Assembly: GCA_020634415.1 (NCBI GenBank)
Contig: JACKBT010000002.1
Span: forward strand, 62,001 to 126,000
Origin: Ardenticatenaceae bacterium
GTDB lineage: Bacteria > Chloroflexota > Anaerolineae > Promineifilales > Promineifilaceae
Direction: 5' to 3'
DNA length: 64,000 nucleotides
The notes below the pieces were generated by a model that worked only from the letters and a program-made list of their open reading frames with translations, did not search any database and was not told the DNA's origin. Shown in pieces: positions 8,903-18,300 of this stretch. Both the position numbers and the translations under genes were made by a program. The stretch's first letter is position 1. The number at the start of each line of letters is the position of its first letter.

Positions 8903-8934
8903 AGCCGGAGCTAGTTAGCTCCGGCTTTTTTTTT
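8903..8934. terminator. Bidirectional intrinsic terminator
   Basis: An 11-bp perfect stem (AGCCGGAGCTA / TAGCTCCGGCT) with a 2-base loop, followed by a run of nine T and preceded by a run of A. It lies between the convergent glucanase and P450 genes and can serve both. Confidence 0.93.
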
Positions 8935-8945
8935 CGGGCTGGTGG

Positions 8946-10295
8946 TTAACGGCCGTTTACCATCATAAATATCGGTTGTAACGGCCGTGTCGTGCCAATA
9001 AACGCAGAAGGGATGGCTTGCGGCGGCATCGTCAATTCATACTGCTGAGCAATCATCGCCAGCGCCACCACAATTTCCAGCAACGCAAAGCTATTGCCAA
9101 TACACACACGCGGCCCCGTCACAAAAGGCACATAGGCACATTTGTGCATCTCATCCAGCTTGCCAGCGGCAAAACGTTCGGGGATAAACTGGTCGGGGTT
9201 GGGCCACAGGTCGGGGATGCGGTGCGTAACATGCGGGCTAATCATCAGAATAGTGCCAGCCGGGATGTGGTAGCCATCAATAACATCATCCTCTTTGGCC
9301 TGCCGCGCCACAAAACCCGTGGGCGGGTAGAGGCGCAGGGTTTCGTCAGCCACCATGCGTGTGTAAGGCAGTTGGTAGAGGTCGGCGATGCTGGGCGAAC
9401 GGCCGTCCAACACCCCATCCACCTCTGCTTGCAGCTTTCGCCGTGCCTCTGGATTTTGTGAGAGCAGATACCAGGCCCAGCCGAGCGTCCGCGCCGTCGT
9501 CTCAAAGCCCGCAAAAAAGAGCGTGATCACCTCATCGCGCAGTTGCGCCTCATCCATCACCGCGTTTGTCTCCTCATCGCGGGCTTGCAGCAGCATGGTG
9601 AGAATATTGTGGCGGTCGGGATGGGAACGGCCGTCAGCAATCCGCTCCTCAATAAAAGCATGAATCGTGCGCAGGGCCTTCTTAAAACGCACATTCCCTG
9701 GCGTAGGCACATACAAAGGCGGCACAAACGGCTTGGATGTGCCTTCGCCAATATAACGGAACGTCTCCCCAAAAGCTTCGCCCACTTCAATAGCCTGCTC
9801 ATTGAGGTCAATGCTAAACATCGCCTCGCCAATCACACCCATCGTCAGCCGCATCATCTCCTCATCCACGTTGATGGTCTGCCCCAGCCAGGGCTGCCAA
9901 CGGGCAATCACCTGCTGCGTCATCTGCACCATCATCTCGTGAAAATTCAACACCGCTTTGGGCGTAAAGGTAGGCTGGATGAGGCGGCGCTGCTGCCGCC
10001 ACAACTCGCCCTCGCTTGTCACCAATCCCTGCCCCATCAGCAGCCGCAGCCGATCATAGTTGGGGCCTTTGACGTAGTTTTTAGCATTTTTGACAAAAAC
10101 GTGGTGCAGATGCTCCGGTTCGCACATAAAGCACATGCGAAAGGGGCCAATTTTGAACCAGGCCAGCGAGCCATAATTGGCCCGCAAATCTTCGGCAAAG
10201 CGCAAAATCTCTTTCTTTTGAATCTCTAGCAGGTTGCCTAAGATGGGCTGCCCTGGCAAGGTGGGGATGGTTTTGAGGGATGGGGTTAGGGCCAT
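8946..10295 (-). CDS. Cytochrome P450
   Basis: A 449-residue soluble bacterial P450 monooxygenase. Visible motifs: I-helix FFAGFETTARTLGWAW (oxygen activation), K-helix ETLR (ExxR), the PERF meander (FIPERFAAG) and the heme loop FVTGPRVCIGN with the thiolate ligand C398. N-terminal proline-rich hinge LPGQPILGNLLE. The overall pattern (WRQQRRLIQPTFTPKAV) resembles the CYP102/CYP110-like group that often oxidises fatty acids or terpenoids, but substrate is not readable. There is no ferredoxin or reductase beside it. It shares this layout with the second P450 at 36100. Transcription ends at the terminator 8903-8934. Confidence 0.93.
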   Translation of the reverse strand: MALTPSLKTIPTLPGQPILGNLLEIQKKEILRFAEDLRANYGSLAWFKIGPFRMCFMCEPEHLHHVFVKNAKNYVKGPNYDRLRLLMGQGLVTSEGELWRQQRRLIQPTFTPKAVLNFHEMMVQMTQQVIARWQPWLGQTINVDEEMMRLTMGVIGEAMFSIDLNEQAIEVGEAFGETFRYIGEGTSKPFVPPLYVPTPGNVRFKKALRTIHAFIEERIADGRSHPDRHNILTMLLQARDEETNAVMDEAQLRDEVITLFFAGFETTARTLGWAWYLLSQNPEARRKLQAEVDGVLDGRSPSIADLYQLPYTRMVADETLRLYPPTGFVARQAKEDDVIDGYHIPAGTILMISPHVTHRIPDLWPNPDQFIPERFAAGKLDEMHKCAYVPFVTGPRVCIGNSFALLEIVVALAMIAQQYELTMPPQAIPSAFIGTTRPLQPIFMMVNGR

Positions 10296-10357
10296 GTGTG
10301 TCTCCGTGTCATAACGGCCGTAAGTGTATCACAACTCGCTAACGAATGAACGAGCAC

Positions 10358-10732
10358 TTAGCTCATCAACCCCATCACCGCCCCCGCTGGGTCTTGAATG
10401 ACACAAAAACGGCTCTCGCCCATCGGGCGCGGGCCATCCAGCACCTTGCCGCCTAAGGCCACACAGCGAGCGGCACTCGCCTCCACATCGGCCACCGCCA
10501 CATACAGCAGCCAGGCAGGCGGGATGTGGGCATTGGCGGCCTGGGCATGGCAAATGCCCGTCACAACCTCGCCGCTGTCCGGGGTCTTAATGTCAAAGTC
10601 ATCATAGTCGCCCATGTTGTGCGGCGCAGCCTGCCAGCCAACCACCTCACAGTAAAAATCGCGGATGCCTTCCGCATCCTTTACCGTTAAATCGCGCCAT
10701 ACAATCGTGCCAATCTCCGGTTTATCACGCAT
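10358..10732 (-). CDS. VOC (glyoxalase/dioxygenase superfamily) protein
   Basis: A 124-residue single-module vicinal-oxygen-chelate protein: TIVWRDLTVKDAEGIRDFYCEVVGWQ at the N-terminus, and PPAWLLYVAVADVEASAARC followed by GESRFCVIQDPAGAVMGLM. ATG 10732 is chosen because GGAGGT lies 6 bases upstream; a longer in-frame extension to 10828 would run into the end of the carboxyltransferase gene. It starts 40 bases after that gene and is likely co-transcribed. It resembles generic VOC proteins (CFP32-like) rather than methylmalonyl-CoA epimerase, so a role in the propionyl-CoA pathway is not supported. Function unknown. Confidence 0.75.
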   Translation of the reverse strand: MRDKPEIGTIVWRDLTVKDAEGIRDFYCEVVGWQAAPHNMGDYDDFDIKTPDSGEVVTGICHAQAANAHIPPAWLLYVAVADVEASAARCVALGGKVLDGPRPMGESRFCVIQDPAGAVMGLMS

Positions 10733-10772
10733 GTTCATACCTCCAATCGTAGTCGTGGCATCCTGGCCGCGC

Positions 10773-12314
10773 TCACAACAAACGCGGCCAGTTAGCCAGA
10801 CGGCGTTGGCTGCGCTGGCCCAGGCCATGCGGCCCGCGGGCCCGGTGCAGGGCGTTAATCAGTTCCTGCCGCGTTTGCTGCGGGTCAATCACCCGATCAA
10901 TCAAATTCAAACCGGCCGCCGCCCAGGGGGCGTTGGCCCGGTTCAGTTCATCCAAATATTGCTCATAAGCGGCCTGGGGGTCATCAAGTTGGGCCAGTTT
11001 ACGGCCGTATACAATACTCACTGCCACTTCCGGCGCGACAAACGACACATCAGCCGAGGGCCAGGCCAACAGGGCATCGCTGCCCATGTTGCCGCCAGAC
11101 ATATTGCAGTGGGCCATGCCATAGGATTTGCGCACCACCAGGCTGACGCGAGGCACGGTGCATTGGTGCAGGGCCTCAATCCAGGTCATGATTTTGCGAG
11201 GCATACTGGCGTGTTCGGCCGTTTTGCCAATTAAAAAGCCCGGTGTGTCGTGCCAAAAGAGGAGGGGAATGTGGAAGGAATCGCACAGGACGATGAAGCT
11301 GCTGGCTTTGTCGCAAGCCCCCGGCCCCATCGCGCCAGCGTTGTGCTGGGGGTTGTTGGCGACGAGGCCAACGACGTGGCCGTTGAGCCGGGCGAAAGCG
11401 GTGATGAGTTCTGGCGCGAAAAAGGGTTTGAGTTCGAGCAGGCTGTCGGCATCTACGATGAGGTGGATAAGCTGGTGCATGTCGTAGGCGCGTTTGGGGT
11501 CGGCGGGAACGGCCGTTAACACATCCCCCTTCACCGCTTCCCGCGCCTTCACCGAGGGCGGCGGCTCCTGGGCATTTTCGGGCAAATAGCCCAACACCTG
11601 CCGCACCAGCCACAAACATTCCTCTTCATTCTCGGCAAATAAATCCACCTGCCCCGTGTGGTGGGCGTGTAATTCCCAGCCGCCCAATTCCTCCGGCGCG
11701 GCCACTTCGCCGGTAGCCACGCTCAAAATAGATGGGCCGCCCACCGCCATGATGGCCCCCTTCACCTGGATGATGATGTCGGAAACGGCCGCTGTCCACG
11801 ATGGCCCGCCGTAACATTCGCCCATGATGGTAGTGATAAGCGGCACACGCCGGTCACGCGGCGGGTTTTGGATGGGGTAGACCATGCTCATCATGCCCGC
11901 CGACCCCATGATGTCGGGCACACGCGCCCCGCCAGCATCGCCCAGGTGGACGCAGGGGTAGCCTTTTTCGGCGGCGTAGCTGGCCCATTGGAACTGTTTG
12001 CCCACGCCCACGCGCCCACCGGCCCCGGCCATCACGGTCACATCATCGGCGGAGACGAAGATGGAACGGCCGTTGACCAACCCAAAGCCCGTCACCTTGC
12101 CATCGGCCGGCGTTTTGTCAGCAGCAGCGGGCAAATCGCTGTGCGCCAGCAAGCCCATCTCCTCAAAAGTGTCCCGATCTAGGAGAGTGTGAATGCGTTC
12201 GCGGGCGGTGAGACGGCCGTTTTGGTGCAAACGGCCGATCTTCTCCACGCCCCCCATACCTAGAGCTTGTTCGGTTCGCTCCTGCCACTCTTTGAGGCGG
12301 TAGTTATCATCCAT
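10773..12314 (-). CDS. Acyl-CoA carboxylase, carboxyltransferase (beta) subunit
   Basis: A 513-residue biotin-dependent carboxyltransferase, the usual length for propionyl-/methylcrotonyl-type beta subunits. N-half: GRLTARERIHTLLDRDTFEE, then the acyl-CoA oxyanion region GDAGGARVPDIMGSAGMM. C-half: biotin-side loop with GPGACDKASS, and GSDALLAWPSADVSFVAPE. It transfers carboxyl from carboxybiotin to an acyl-CoA (propionyl-, acetyl-, methylcrotonyl- or geranyl-CoA). The MMSMVYPIQNPPRDRRVPLI stretch departs from classic PccB, so the acyl specificity is open. No biotin carboxylase or biotin carrier is in the window, so the complex must be completed from elsewhere. Followed by the VOC gene. Confidence 0.85.
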   Translation of the reverse strand: MDDNYRLKEWQERTEQALGMGGVEKIGRLHQNGRLTARERIHTLLDRDTFEEMGLLAHSDLPAAADKTPADGKVTGFGLVNGRSIFVSADDVTVMAGAGGRVGVGKQFQWASYAAEKGYPCVHLGDAGGARVPDIMGSAGMMSMVYPIQNPPRDRRVPLITTIMGECYGGPSWTAAVSDIIIQVKGAIMAVGGPSILSVATGEVAAPEELGGWELHAHHTGQVDLFAENEEECLWLVRQVLGYLPENAQEPPPSVKAREAVKGDVLTAVPADPKRAYDMHQLIHLIVDADSLLELKPFFAPELITAFARLNGHVVGLVANNPQHNAGAMGPGACDKASSFIVLCDSFHIPLLFWHDTPGFLIGKTAEHASMPRKIMTWIEALHQCTVPRVSLVVRKSYGMAHCNMSGGNMGSDALLAWPSADVSFVAPEVAVSIVYGRKLAQLDDPQAAYEQYLDELNRANAPWAAAGLNLIDRVIDPQQTRQELINALHRARGPHGLGQRSQRRLANWPRLL

Positions 12315-12348
12315 TTTTAAGTAGGCGTTCGTTTTTAACTGAGTGATT

Positions 12349-12409
12349 TTGGAGATTGGAGACTGGAGACTGGAGATTGGATAGTCTCCAGTCTCCAGTC
12401 TCCAGTCTT
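12349..12409. repeat. Intergenic palindrome, GGAGACT family
   Basis: Arms are tandem heptamers: GGAGATTGGAGACTGGAGAC on the left, and AGTCTCCAGTCTCCAGTCTC on the right, with almost no loop. Other copies: 12949-12989, 35895-36050 (split), 38450-38513 (inside a gene), 39750-39813, 46653-46808 (split). Confidence 0.9.
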
Positions 12410-12447
12410 AAGGTTCCTCGGCAGACCTCAGAATGAAACTGCTGTCA

Positions 12448-12807
12448 TTAGTTTAGTGTCCTGAGATAGGCTTTGATCAGATTTTGCTCAATGGTGTCGT
12501 GCAAGGCGGTTTCTACACCAGGGTTCTTTTTGGCATCGCGGAACACCTGTTTGGCGCAGCGGCTGCACAGCAGGTAGCCAATCAGCACCCCCCGCTCGCG
12601 GTACATGAAGCCGTTGATAGACATGGCATTTTCGCCCTTGATTTTCATCAAATCAATGGGACGGCCGCAGCCGGGGCAGCTTTCCTCATCGTGAAAGCGA
12701 TATACCTTAACGGCTTTGCCAAACTGCATTTCGGCCTGGGCAAAAAATTGAGCCAGTGCTGCGTTGAGGCTCTCATCAAGATTGGAATGATCGGGATTGT
12801 GTTTCAT
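12448..12807 (-). CDS. Hypothetical protein with a CxxC...CxxC zinc-ribbon-like pair
   Basis: A 119-residue protein from ATG 12807; an in-frame extension to 12978 has poor coding character and crosses a repeat, so it is not used. Two cysteine pairs, CPGCGRP and CSRCAKQ, about 40 residues apart, could bind one zinc ion. The region between them (INGFMYRERGVLIGYLL) is hydrophobic, and the C-terminus is helical. I do not recognise the family. It stands alone between two GGAGACT palindromes. Confidence 0.6.
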   Translation of the reverse strand: MKHNPDHSNLDESLNAALAQFFAQAEMQFGKAVKVYRFHDEESCPGCGRPIDLMKIKGENAMSINGFMYRERGVLIGYLLCSRCAKQVFRDAKKNPGVETALHDTIEQNLIKAYLRTLN

Positions 12808-12948
12808 CTTGGCTTTCTTCCACTTTGTCGAACTTGAAGGATTGTTTTCATCTTGTTCCTTGTAAATCTGGTGCAGCAGGTGATTATAACAAAATTTATT
12901 AGATTGGACGCTTGGGGAACGGCCGTTTATCATCCCCGCCATAAAAGG

Positions 12949-12989
12949 GACTGGAGACTGGAGCTTAGCCGTCTCCAATCTCCAGTCTC
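12949..12989. repeat. Intergenic palindrome, GGAGACT family
   Basis: GGACTGGAGACTGGAG and its complement CTCCAATCTCCAGTCT flank a short loop (CTTAGCCGT). It lies upstream of both divergent genes. The 12808-13043 spacer otherwise holds only two CGGCCG copies. Confidence 0.85.
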
Positions 12990-13043
12990 GCTAAGTTAAT
13001 AACAAACGGCCGCTTAGACACAAAGTGGGCGCTGAGAGGAAAG

Positions 13044-13586
13044 ATGTTACAAGGCAAAAAAGTAAAATTGCGGGCAATTGAGCGGGAAGATTTGGAACGG
13101 CTGCATCAGTTTAATAATGATGTGGCCGTAGAAGTAGCCGGTGGCGGCGATCCGCCGATGCCGCAGTCGTTAGCGCGGCTGCAAGCAGAATTTGAAAGCC
13201 AATGGTCGCAGGGTGGGCGCGAGGGGATGAACTTTGGCATTGAGGTAGAGGGCAAGTTTGTGGGCATTTGCGGGCTGTTTAACCACAATGCCGAAGCGCG
13301 GGCCTGTGAGTTGGGCATTACGATTGGGGATAAGGCGTATTGGGGGCAGGGAAACGGCCGTGAAGCCCTGCAACTCCTCCTCCATTATGCCTTCCATTAT
13401 CGCAACATGCGCCGTGTCTATTTGAATGTAAATGGCACAAACGAACGGGCGATACGGGCCTACAAGGCATGTGGCTTTGCGGAGGAAGGGCGGCTGCGCC
13501 AGCATGTGTGGAGTGATGGGGCGTATATTGACCTGGTGTATATGGGCATTTTGCGAGACGAGTGGCAGATGCAACAGGAAGATTGA
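13044..13586 (+). CDS. RimJ/RimL-type GNAT acetyltransferase
   Basis: A 180-residue acetyltransferase starting VKLRAIEREDLERLHQF, the typical RimJ/RimL opening. The acetyl-CoA loop is WGQGNGREALQLLLHYAF and the distal strand is NERAIRAYKACGFAEEGRLR. GAGAGGAAAG precedes the ATG by a few bases. These enzymes acetylate protein N-termini or small amines; the substrate here is unknown. The NGR within the CoA loop is encoded by an AACGGCCGT copy, showing the motif reaches into conserved active-site segments. Confidence 0.88.
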   Translation: MLQGKKVKLRAIEREDLERLHQFNNDVAVEVAGGGDPPMPQSLARLQAEFESQWSQGGREGMNFGIEVEGKFVGICGLFNHNAEARACELGITIGDKAYWGQGNGREALQLLLHYAFHYRNMRRVYLNVNGTNERAIRAYKACGFAEEGRLRQHVWSDGAYIDLVYMGILRDEWQMQQED

Positions 13587-13709
13587 ATGGTTTGCCCGCC
13601 AGCAAAAGCAGCACAGCATCCTCCTTAAAATTGGCAAAACAGGCAGAATGCAGGAAAATTCCATGACCTCAGTACTATTCGAGGCATATTATTCTGCAAA
13701 AAGGAGCGT

Positions 13710-14132
13710 ATGATGTTAAAAGAGTTTGGCGATTTTATTAGGCGAGGCAATGTATTGGATTTGGCTGTGGCCGTGATTTTGGGTGCAGCGTTTGGGGCAA
13801 TTGTGAAGTCGTTTGTAGACGACATCATTATGCCGCCCATCGGCTTGCTGCTGGGCAATGTGGATTTCTCGAATCTGTACATTAATTTGTCTGGCGGCAC
13901 GTATGAATCTCTGGCTGCTGCCCAAGAAGCTGGGGCGGCTACCATCAATTACGGCTTGTTTCTGAACACCATCATCAACTTTCTCATTGTTGCTTTTGTT
14001 ATCTTTCTGGTCATCCGCCAGGTAAAGGCGATGGAAAAGAAGGAAGAAGCGGCACCAGCCGCGCCGCCGGAGCCATCGGCTGAGGAGAAGCTGTTGATGG
14101 AGATTCGGGATTTGTTGAAAGACGGCCGTTAA
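13710..14132 (+). CDS. mscL: Large-conductance mechanosensitive channel MscL
   Basis: A 140-residue (139 if the second ATG at 13713 is used) homopentameric channel protein. [29 protein letters not shown] is TM1 with the gate; the periplasmic loop carries [22 protein letters not shown]2 is [19 protein letters not shown]; the C-terminal cytoplasmic bundle ([23 protein letters not shown]) is normal. MscL opens under membrane tension to relieve hypo-osmotic shock. AGGAG precedes the start by 3-6 bases. The helix-hairpin-helix gene begins 8 bases after the stop and may be co-transcribed. Confidence 0.96.
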   Translation: MMLKEFGDFIRRGNVLDLAVAVILGAAFGAIVKSFVDDIIMPPIGLLLGNVDFSNLYINLSGGTYESLAAAQEAGAATINYGLFLNTIINFLIVAFVIFLVIRQVKAMEKKEEAAPAAPPEPSAEEKLLMEIRDLLKDGR

Positions 14133-14140
14133 CCAGCCCT

Positions 14141-14338
14141 ATGAATATTGATATCCTGCTGCCCAAACTGGCAAAACCAGCCCAAAGAGCCATCCAAAAC
14201 GCCAACATCACCACGCTAGAACAACTGGCTCAACACAGCGAATCCCAAATCCGTGACCTGCATGGCATTGGCAAAAACGCCCTGCACATCATCAAAGAAA
14301 CGCTGCACGAAAATGGGCTGGCCTTCACAAACCAGTAA
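14141..14338 (+). CDS. Small helix-hairpin-helix / RNAP alpha-CTD-like protein
   Basis: 65 residues: LPKLAKPAQRAIQNANITTLEQLAQHSESQIRDLHGIGKNALHIIKETL. The LHGIGKNAL hairpin and the 'ANITTLEQLA' helix match the helix-hairpin-helix fold shared by RNA polymerase alpha C-terminal domains and small DNA-binding proteins that are common next to unrelated genes in many bacteria. It probably binds DNA non-specifically (inference). It lies 8 bases behind mscL. Confidence 0.75.
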   Translation: MNIDILLPKLAKPAQRAIQNANITTLEQLAQHSESQIRDLHGIGKNALHIIKETLHENGLAFTNQ

Positions 14339-14343
14339 ACAGC

Positions 14344-14389
14344 CAGGGTGTGTGATGGCCCAACGGCTTGGCGGCCATCACACACCCTG
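14344..14389. terminator. Long perfect hairpin between convergent genes
   Basis: A 17-bp perfect stem (CAGGGTGTGTGATGGCC and its complement) with a 12-base loop. It follows the helix-hairpin-helix gene and includes the last codon and stop of the convergent kinase gene. There is no T-run, so classic intrinsic termination is uncertain; it may act as a bidirectional RNA end-protecting structure. Confidence 0.55.
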
Positions 14390-15268
14390 CCCCAACCAAT
14401 CCACAATCACCTCACACCTTTGTGGATCCTCCGTAAAGCCCATACGCAAAGCCCACAACCAATAATCCACACAGCGCACCAGCGTCCAGGCCCGCGCCAA
14501 CTCCTCATCCAACTGCGCTGCCGCCACCAGCCGCCGGAAATAGTGCGCCAGCCCACGGCTGGCCTGCATAGCTTCCAGCCGGGTAAACAACAACTGCGCC
14601 AACCCATATTCAGGATCACCAATGACCACTTTGGGATCAACTACCAGCCAGGGTTCCCGCTCCCCCGCCAGAATGTTTTCATAGTGGATGTCCCAATTGA
14701 CCAGCAGATCGGCCGTTTGCCCAGCCAACTCTCCGGCCAAATAGTGCGCCTTCTCTAACACCACACGGGCAAAGGGACGGCCGTTTGCCACCCACCGCGC
14801 CGCCAAAGAGTCCCCCATCACCGGAGCCACCTCACGCAACCGTCGGAAGCCGCCCCCTGCCGGAATCGCCAACCGCCGCAGCAGTTGGCCCGCCACCACC
14901 ACCGCCTCATCAATCGGCTCATCACGCAGCAGTCGCCGAAAATCTAGCCGCTCCAGCAGCATCGCCCCCGCCTTTGGCTCATGCGCCAACACCTGCACCG
15001 CCCCCTGCCCCTGCCAGGCCAGCAGGGCCGCCACCTCATCCTGAACCTCCGGCGTAATCCACGACACCTTCAACACGCAGAGCTTGTCCCCTCTGCGCAC
15101 GGGCACAACCAGGCCAAAGTAGCCGTGCATCGGCACACCATCTATGACCAACCCCCACTGAACACACAATGATTCAACGAGATGAGGGAGAGATCGTATC
15201 CAGAAACGGCCGTTCTCCCCCTCCCGCGCCACCGTATCGGCGGCAAATGTCTGCGGCACAACAATCAT
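14378..15268 (-). CDS. APH(6)-type aminoglycoside/hydroxyurea kinase-like protein
   Basis: About 296 residues with a protein-kinase-like fold. The catalytic loop reads VNWDIHYENILAG (Brenner-like, with D and downstream N) and the metal-binding loop reads WLVVDPKVVIGDPEYGLAQ, the pattern of streptomycin 6-kinase family members (PF04655). Family members phosphorylate streptomycin or hydroxyurea; chromosomal homologues are often of unknown substrate. GAMLLERLD and the VLKVSW lysine region form the nucleotide pocket. The ATG at 15268 is used; a TTG 6 bases earlier is possible. Resistance function is not demonstrated. Confidence 0.82.
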   Translation of the reverse strand: MIVVPQTFAADTVAREGENGRFWIRSLPHLVESLCVQWGLVIDGVPMHGYFGLVVPVRRGDKLCVLKVSWITPEVQDEVAALLAWQGQGAVQVLAHEPKAGAMLLERLDFRRLLRDEPIDEAVVVAGQLLRRLAIPAGGGFRRLREVAPVMGDSLAARWVANGRPFARVVLEKAHYLAGELAGQTADLLVNWDIHYENILAGEREPWLVVDPKVVIGDPEYGLAQLLFTRLEAMQASRGLAHYFRRLVAAAQLDEELARAWTLVRCVDYWLWALRMGFTEDPQRCEVIVDWLGQGV

Positions 15269-15278
15269 GGCCAAACGG

Positions 15279-15328
15279 TGTAAAGGTGTAATGGTGAAAC
15301 CAAAACACCTTTACACCAACACACCTAT
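15279..15328. repeat. Intergenic palindrome, GGTGTA family
   Basis: GGTGTAAAGGTGTAATGG and the complementary CCTTTACACCAACACACC arms, lying between the kinase start and the stop of the propeller gene. A diverged member of the family at 781-858. Confidence 0.7.
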
Positions 15329-18300
15329 CCTAACCGCCGCCCCGGCGTCCACGGCGCACCCGCCGCCGCCAATTCCATCTCCAGCCGATCCAAATCCTGT
15401 TCAATCAGCATCGTCAATTCCTGCCGCAGTCCGGCAAAAGCCGCCTCGGCCAATGCCAGATTACGCTGCTGGGTGGCCGTCGGCATCTGCCGCGTACTCG
15501 ACAAGCCCCAGAACACCCGCCGCGCCCGCTGCTGAATCGTCGGTTCACTTGGCTCGCTCAACTTGTCGCGCACCTCATCATGCAGCAGCCGCGCCGCCAA
15601 CCCAACCAGGGCCGCCTGCAAATTGGTAATACGAGCAAAAACGGCCGTATCCACACCCGGCGTCTCCAAAACGGCCGCTGCCAAATGGCGCAGCCGCTCC
15701 TGAGTCCGCTCAATCTCCTTGCCCGCCCCCGCAATCTGGCGCACCAACGCCGCCGCCTCATGCTGAAACGACACTGCCGCGGCCACATCCGTGCCATCCG
15801 GCAGCGTAGGCACCGCCTTCACCACAAACGACTGCGGCTGACTGATCGGCCCAATCCCCTCATCCGTCACCAGCCACAACTCGGCACTGTAACGCCCCGG
15901 TGCGGCCAACGGCCCCCGCGGCGGCTGCGACCAGGGCGATTCAAACTCCGGCTTCACCAAATTAATCGGCTCCGGCGAAGGCCGTCGCAAATCCCAACTT
16001 GCGCGATGCAGCCCCGCCTCCGTCGCCCCTTCCAGCCAACGCACCGGCTCACCGGCCTCATTGCGCACCAACAGCAGCACACGCGGTTTACCCGCCACCG
16101 CCTCCTGCCGCAGCCGCTCCCAACCAGGGAAAGGAATATCCTCACCAGCCTCGCGCCGCTTCTTCTCCGCCTGCTGCCGCGTCTTTTGCGCCGTCAGCAC
16201 CTCCTCCCGCAAAAAATAAGTGAAGATAGCCCCAAAATCAGGGTTCGCCGCCTTAAACGAGGTCGTCCCCAACGTCGGCTGGCCGGGGGCTTGCATGGGT
16301 TGGTACGGCACATACCACCAGGCATCACGCACGGGGAACAGATGGCCGTCACTCGCCCACAACTCATCATTTATCTCGCGCAGAGGGGCATAATCATCCA
16401 GCACATAAAAACCACGCCCAAAAGACGCACCCACCAAATCACCATCGCGCCGCTGCAATTTCACGTCGCGGAAGGCGATGGTGGGCACATTGCCGCCTAA
16501 CTTATGCCAATTGCGACCACCATTCACCGTGAAGAAGAGGCCAAACTCGGTGGCAATAAAGAGCAAATTTCCATTTACATGATCTTGCTCAATGGCCCAA
16601 ATCAGATGCTTCTCTGGCAAATCGCCCACCATAGATTCCCAACTCCGCCCCCGGTCCCGACTTACAAACAGGTAGGGGCTGAAATCACCTATCTGGTGGG
16701 CGTTGGCAATGGCGTACACGGTGTCGGTATCGTGCCAGGCGGCTTTGACGTTGTTGATGAGTGACATCTCTGGCACACCGGGCAGGGCGGCCGCTTCGCG
16801 CCAACTTGCCCCGCCATCCTCGCTTACCTGGATGAGGCCATCATCAGTGCCTGCATAGAGCAGTCCTTCCACCAGCGGTGACTCGCACAGATGGGTGATG
16901 GTGGCGTATTGGGACATCGCGCCGGTGTCGTACAAATCGTCCACGCTCCACACACGCCCCATGAAGGGCAGTTCGTAGCGGTTTTGATGGCGCGTGAGGT
17001 CGGGGGAAACGGCCGTCCACGCCCCCCCTCTATCCTCACTCCGCCACACCCGCTGCGAAGCCACATACACCCGCTGCGAATTATGGGGACTGACCACAAT
17101 CGGCGCATCCCAATTCCACCGCTCCGGGGCTTCACCCGGCTCAGGAAATGGCTTTATGTCAATCAGCTCCATGCTGCGCCGATCATAACGGAACGAATTC
17201 CCATTTTGATACTCCAGATAAAACGTCTGCGGGTCATCGGGGTCAAAAGCCACATGATAACCATCCGCACCCAAAGGCACATACCAATCCTGGTTGCGCA
17301 CCCCCTCAATGTGCATGGTGCGCGACGGCCCAAACAGCGTCCCCAAGTCCTGCGCCCCACCCAAAATATTGAAAAACGGCTCCGAATTATCCACATCTAC
17401 ACGATAGAACTGGGACACTGGCAAATTGGGGAAATGCCGCCAGCCCCCACCCTCATCAAAGCTCTCATACAGCCCCGCGTCACAGCCAATAAGCAAATGT
17501 TGACCATCATCGGGATCAATCCAAAAGGCGTGATTATCACTGTGCTTCTCCTTGCCCGTCTCCATATTCTTGAACGTCTTGCCGCCATCACGGGTCACAT
17601 TCACAAAAACATCCATCTGGTAAACCAGATCGGGGTTGGTAGGCGAGGCCATAATCTTCTGATAATAATGCGGCCCCGTGCCGCCAGAAATGTATTTGTT
17701 GCGCTTCTCCCAACTTTCACCTCTGTTGGGCGAACGGTAAAAGCCGCGCTCCTCCTCATTGGCTTCGATGGTGGCGTAAACCAGTTCGGGGTCGGCTGGG
17801 GTTACGGCCAGGCCAATCTTGCCCATGTCGCCCTTGGGCAAGCCTTCCGTGATGCGCCGCCAGGTTGCGCCAGCATCGGTGGACTTGTAGATGCCGGAGC
17901 CTGGCCCGCCGCCCATGAAGGAGTAGATATGCCGCCGCCGCTGGTAGGCCGCCGCATACAGGGTGTCGGGATTGGCGGGATCAAACACAATGTCGGTAAC
18001 GCCGGTGTGTTCATCTAAGGCCAGGACGTGTGTCCAGGTTTGGCCGCCATCGCTGGTTTTGTACACACCACGATCCCCACCGGCCGACCACAGCGGCCCT
18101 TCGGCGGCCACATACACGGTGCGGCCATCACGGGGATCAACCAAAATCTTGCCGATGTGCTGGGAATTTTCCAGCCCCATACATTGCCAGGTGCGGCCAC
18201 CGTTAAGGCTGCGATACACGCCATCGCCCCAGCCTACGTGCCGCCCGCTCACGTTTTCGCCTGTGCCCACCCAGACAGTCTCTGGGTTGGTTGGGTCCAG

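Noticed and set aside
10358..10732. Methylmalonyl-CoA epimerase
   Set aside because: The N-terminal pattern (TIVWRDLTVKD) and absence of epimerase acid-base residues fit a generic VOC protein.
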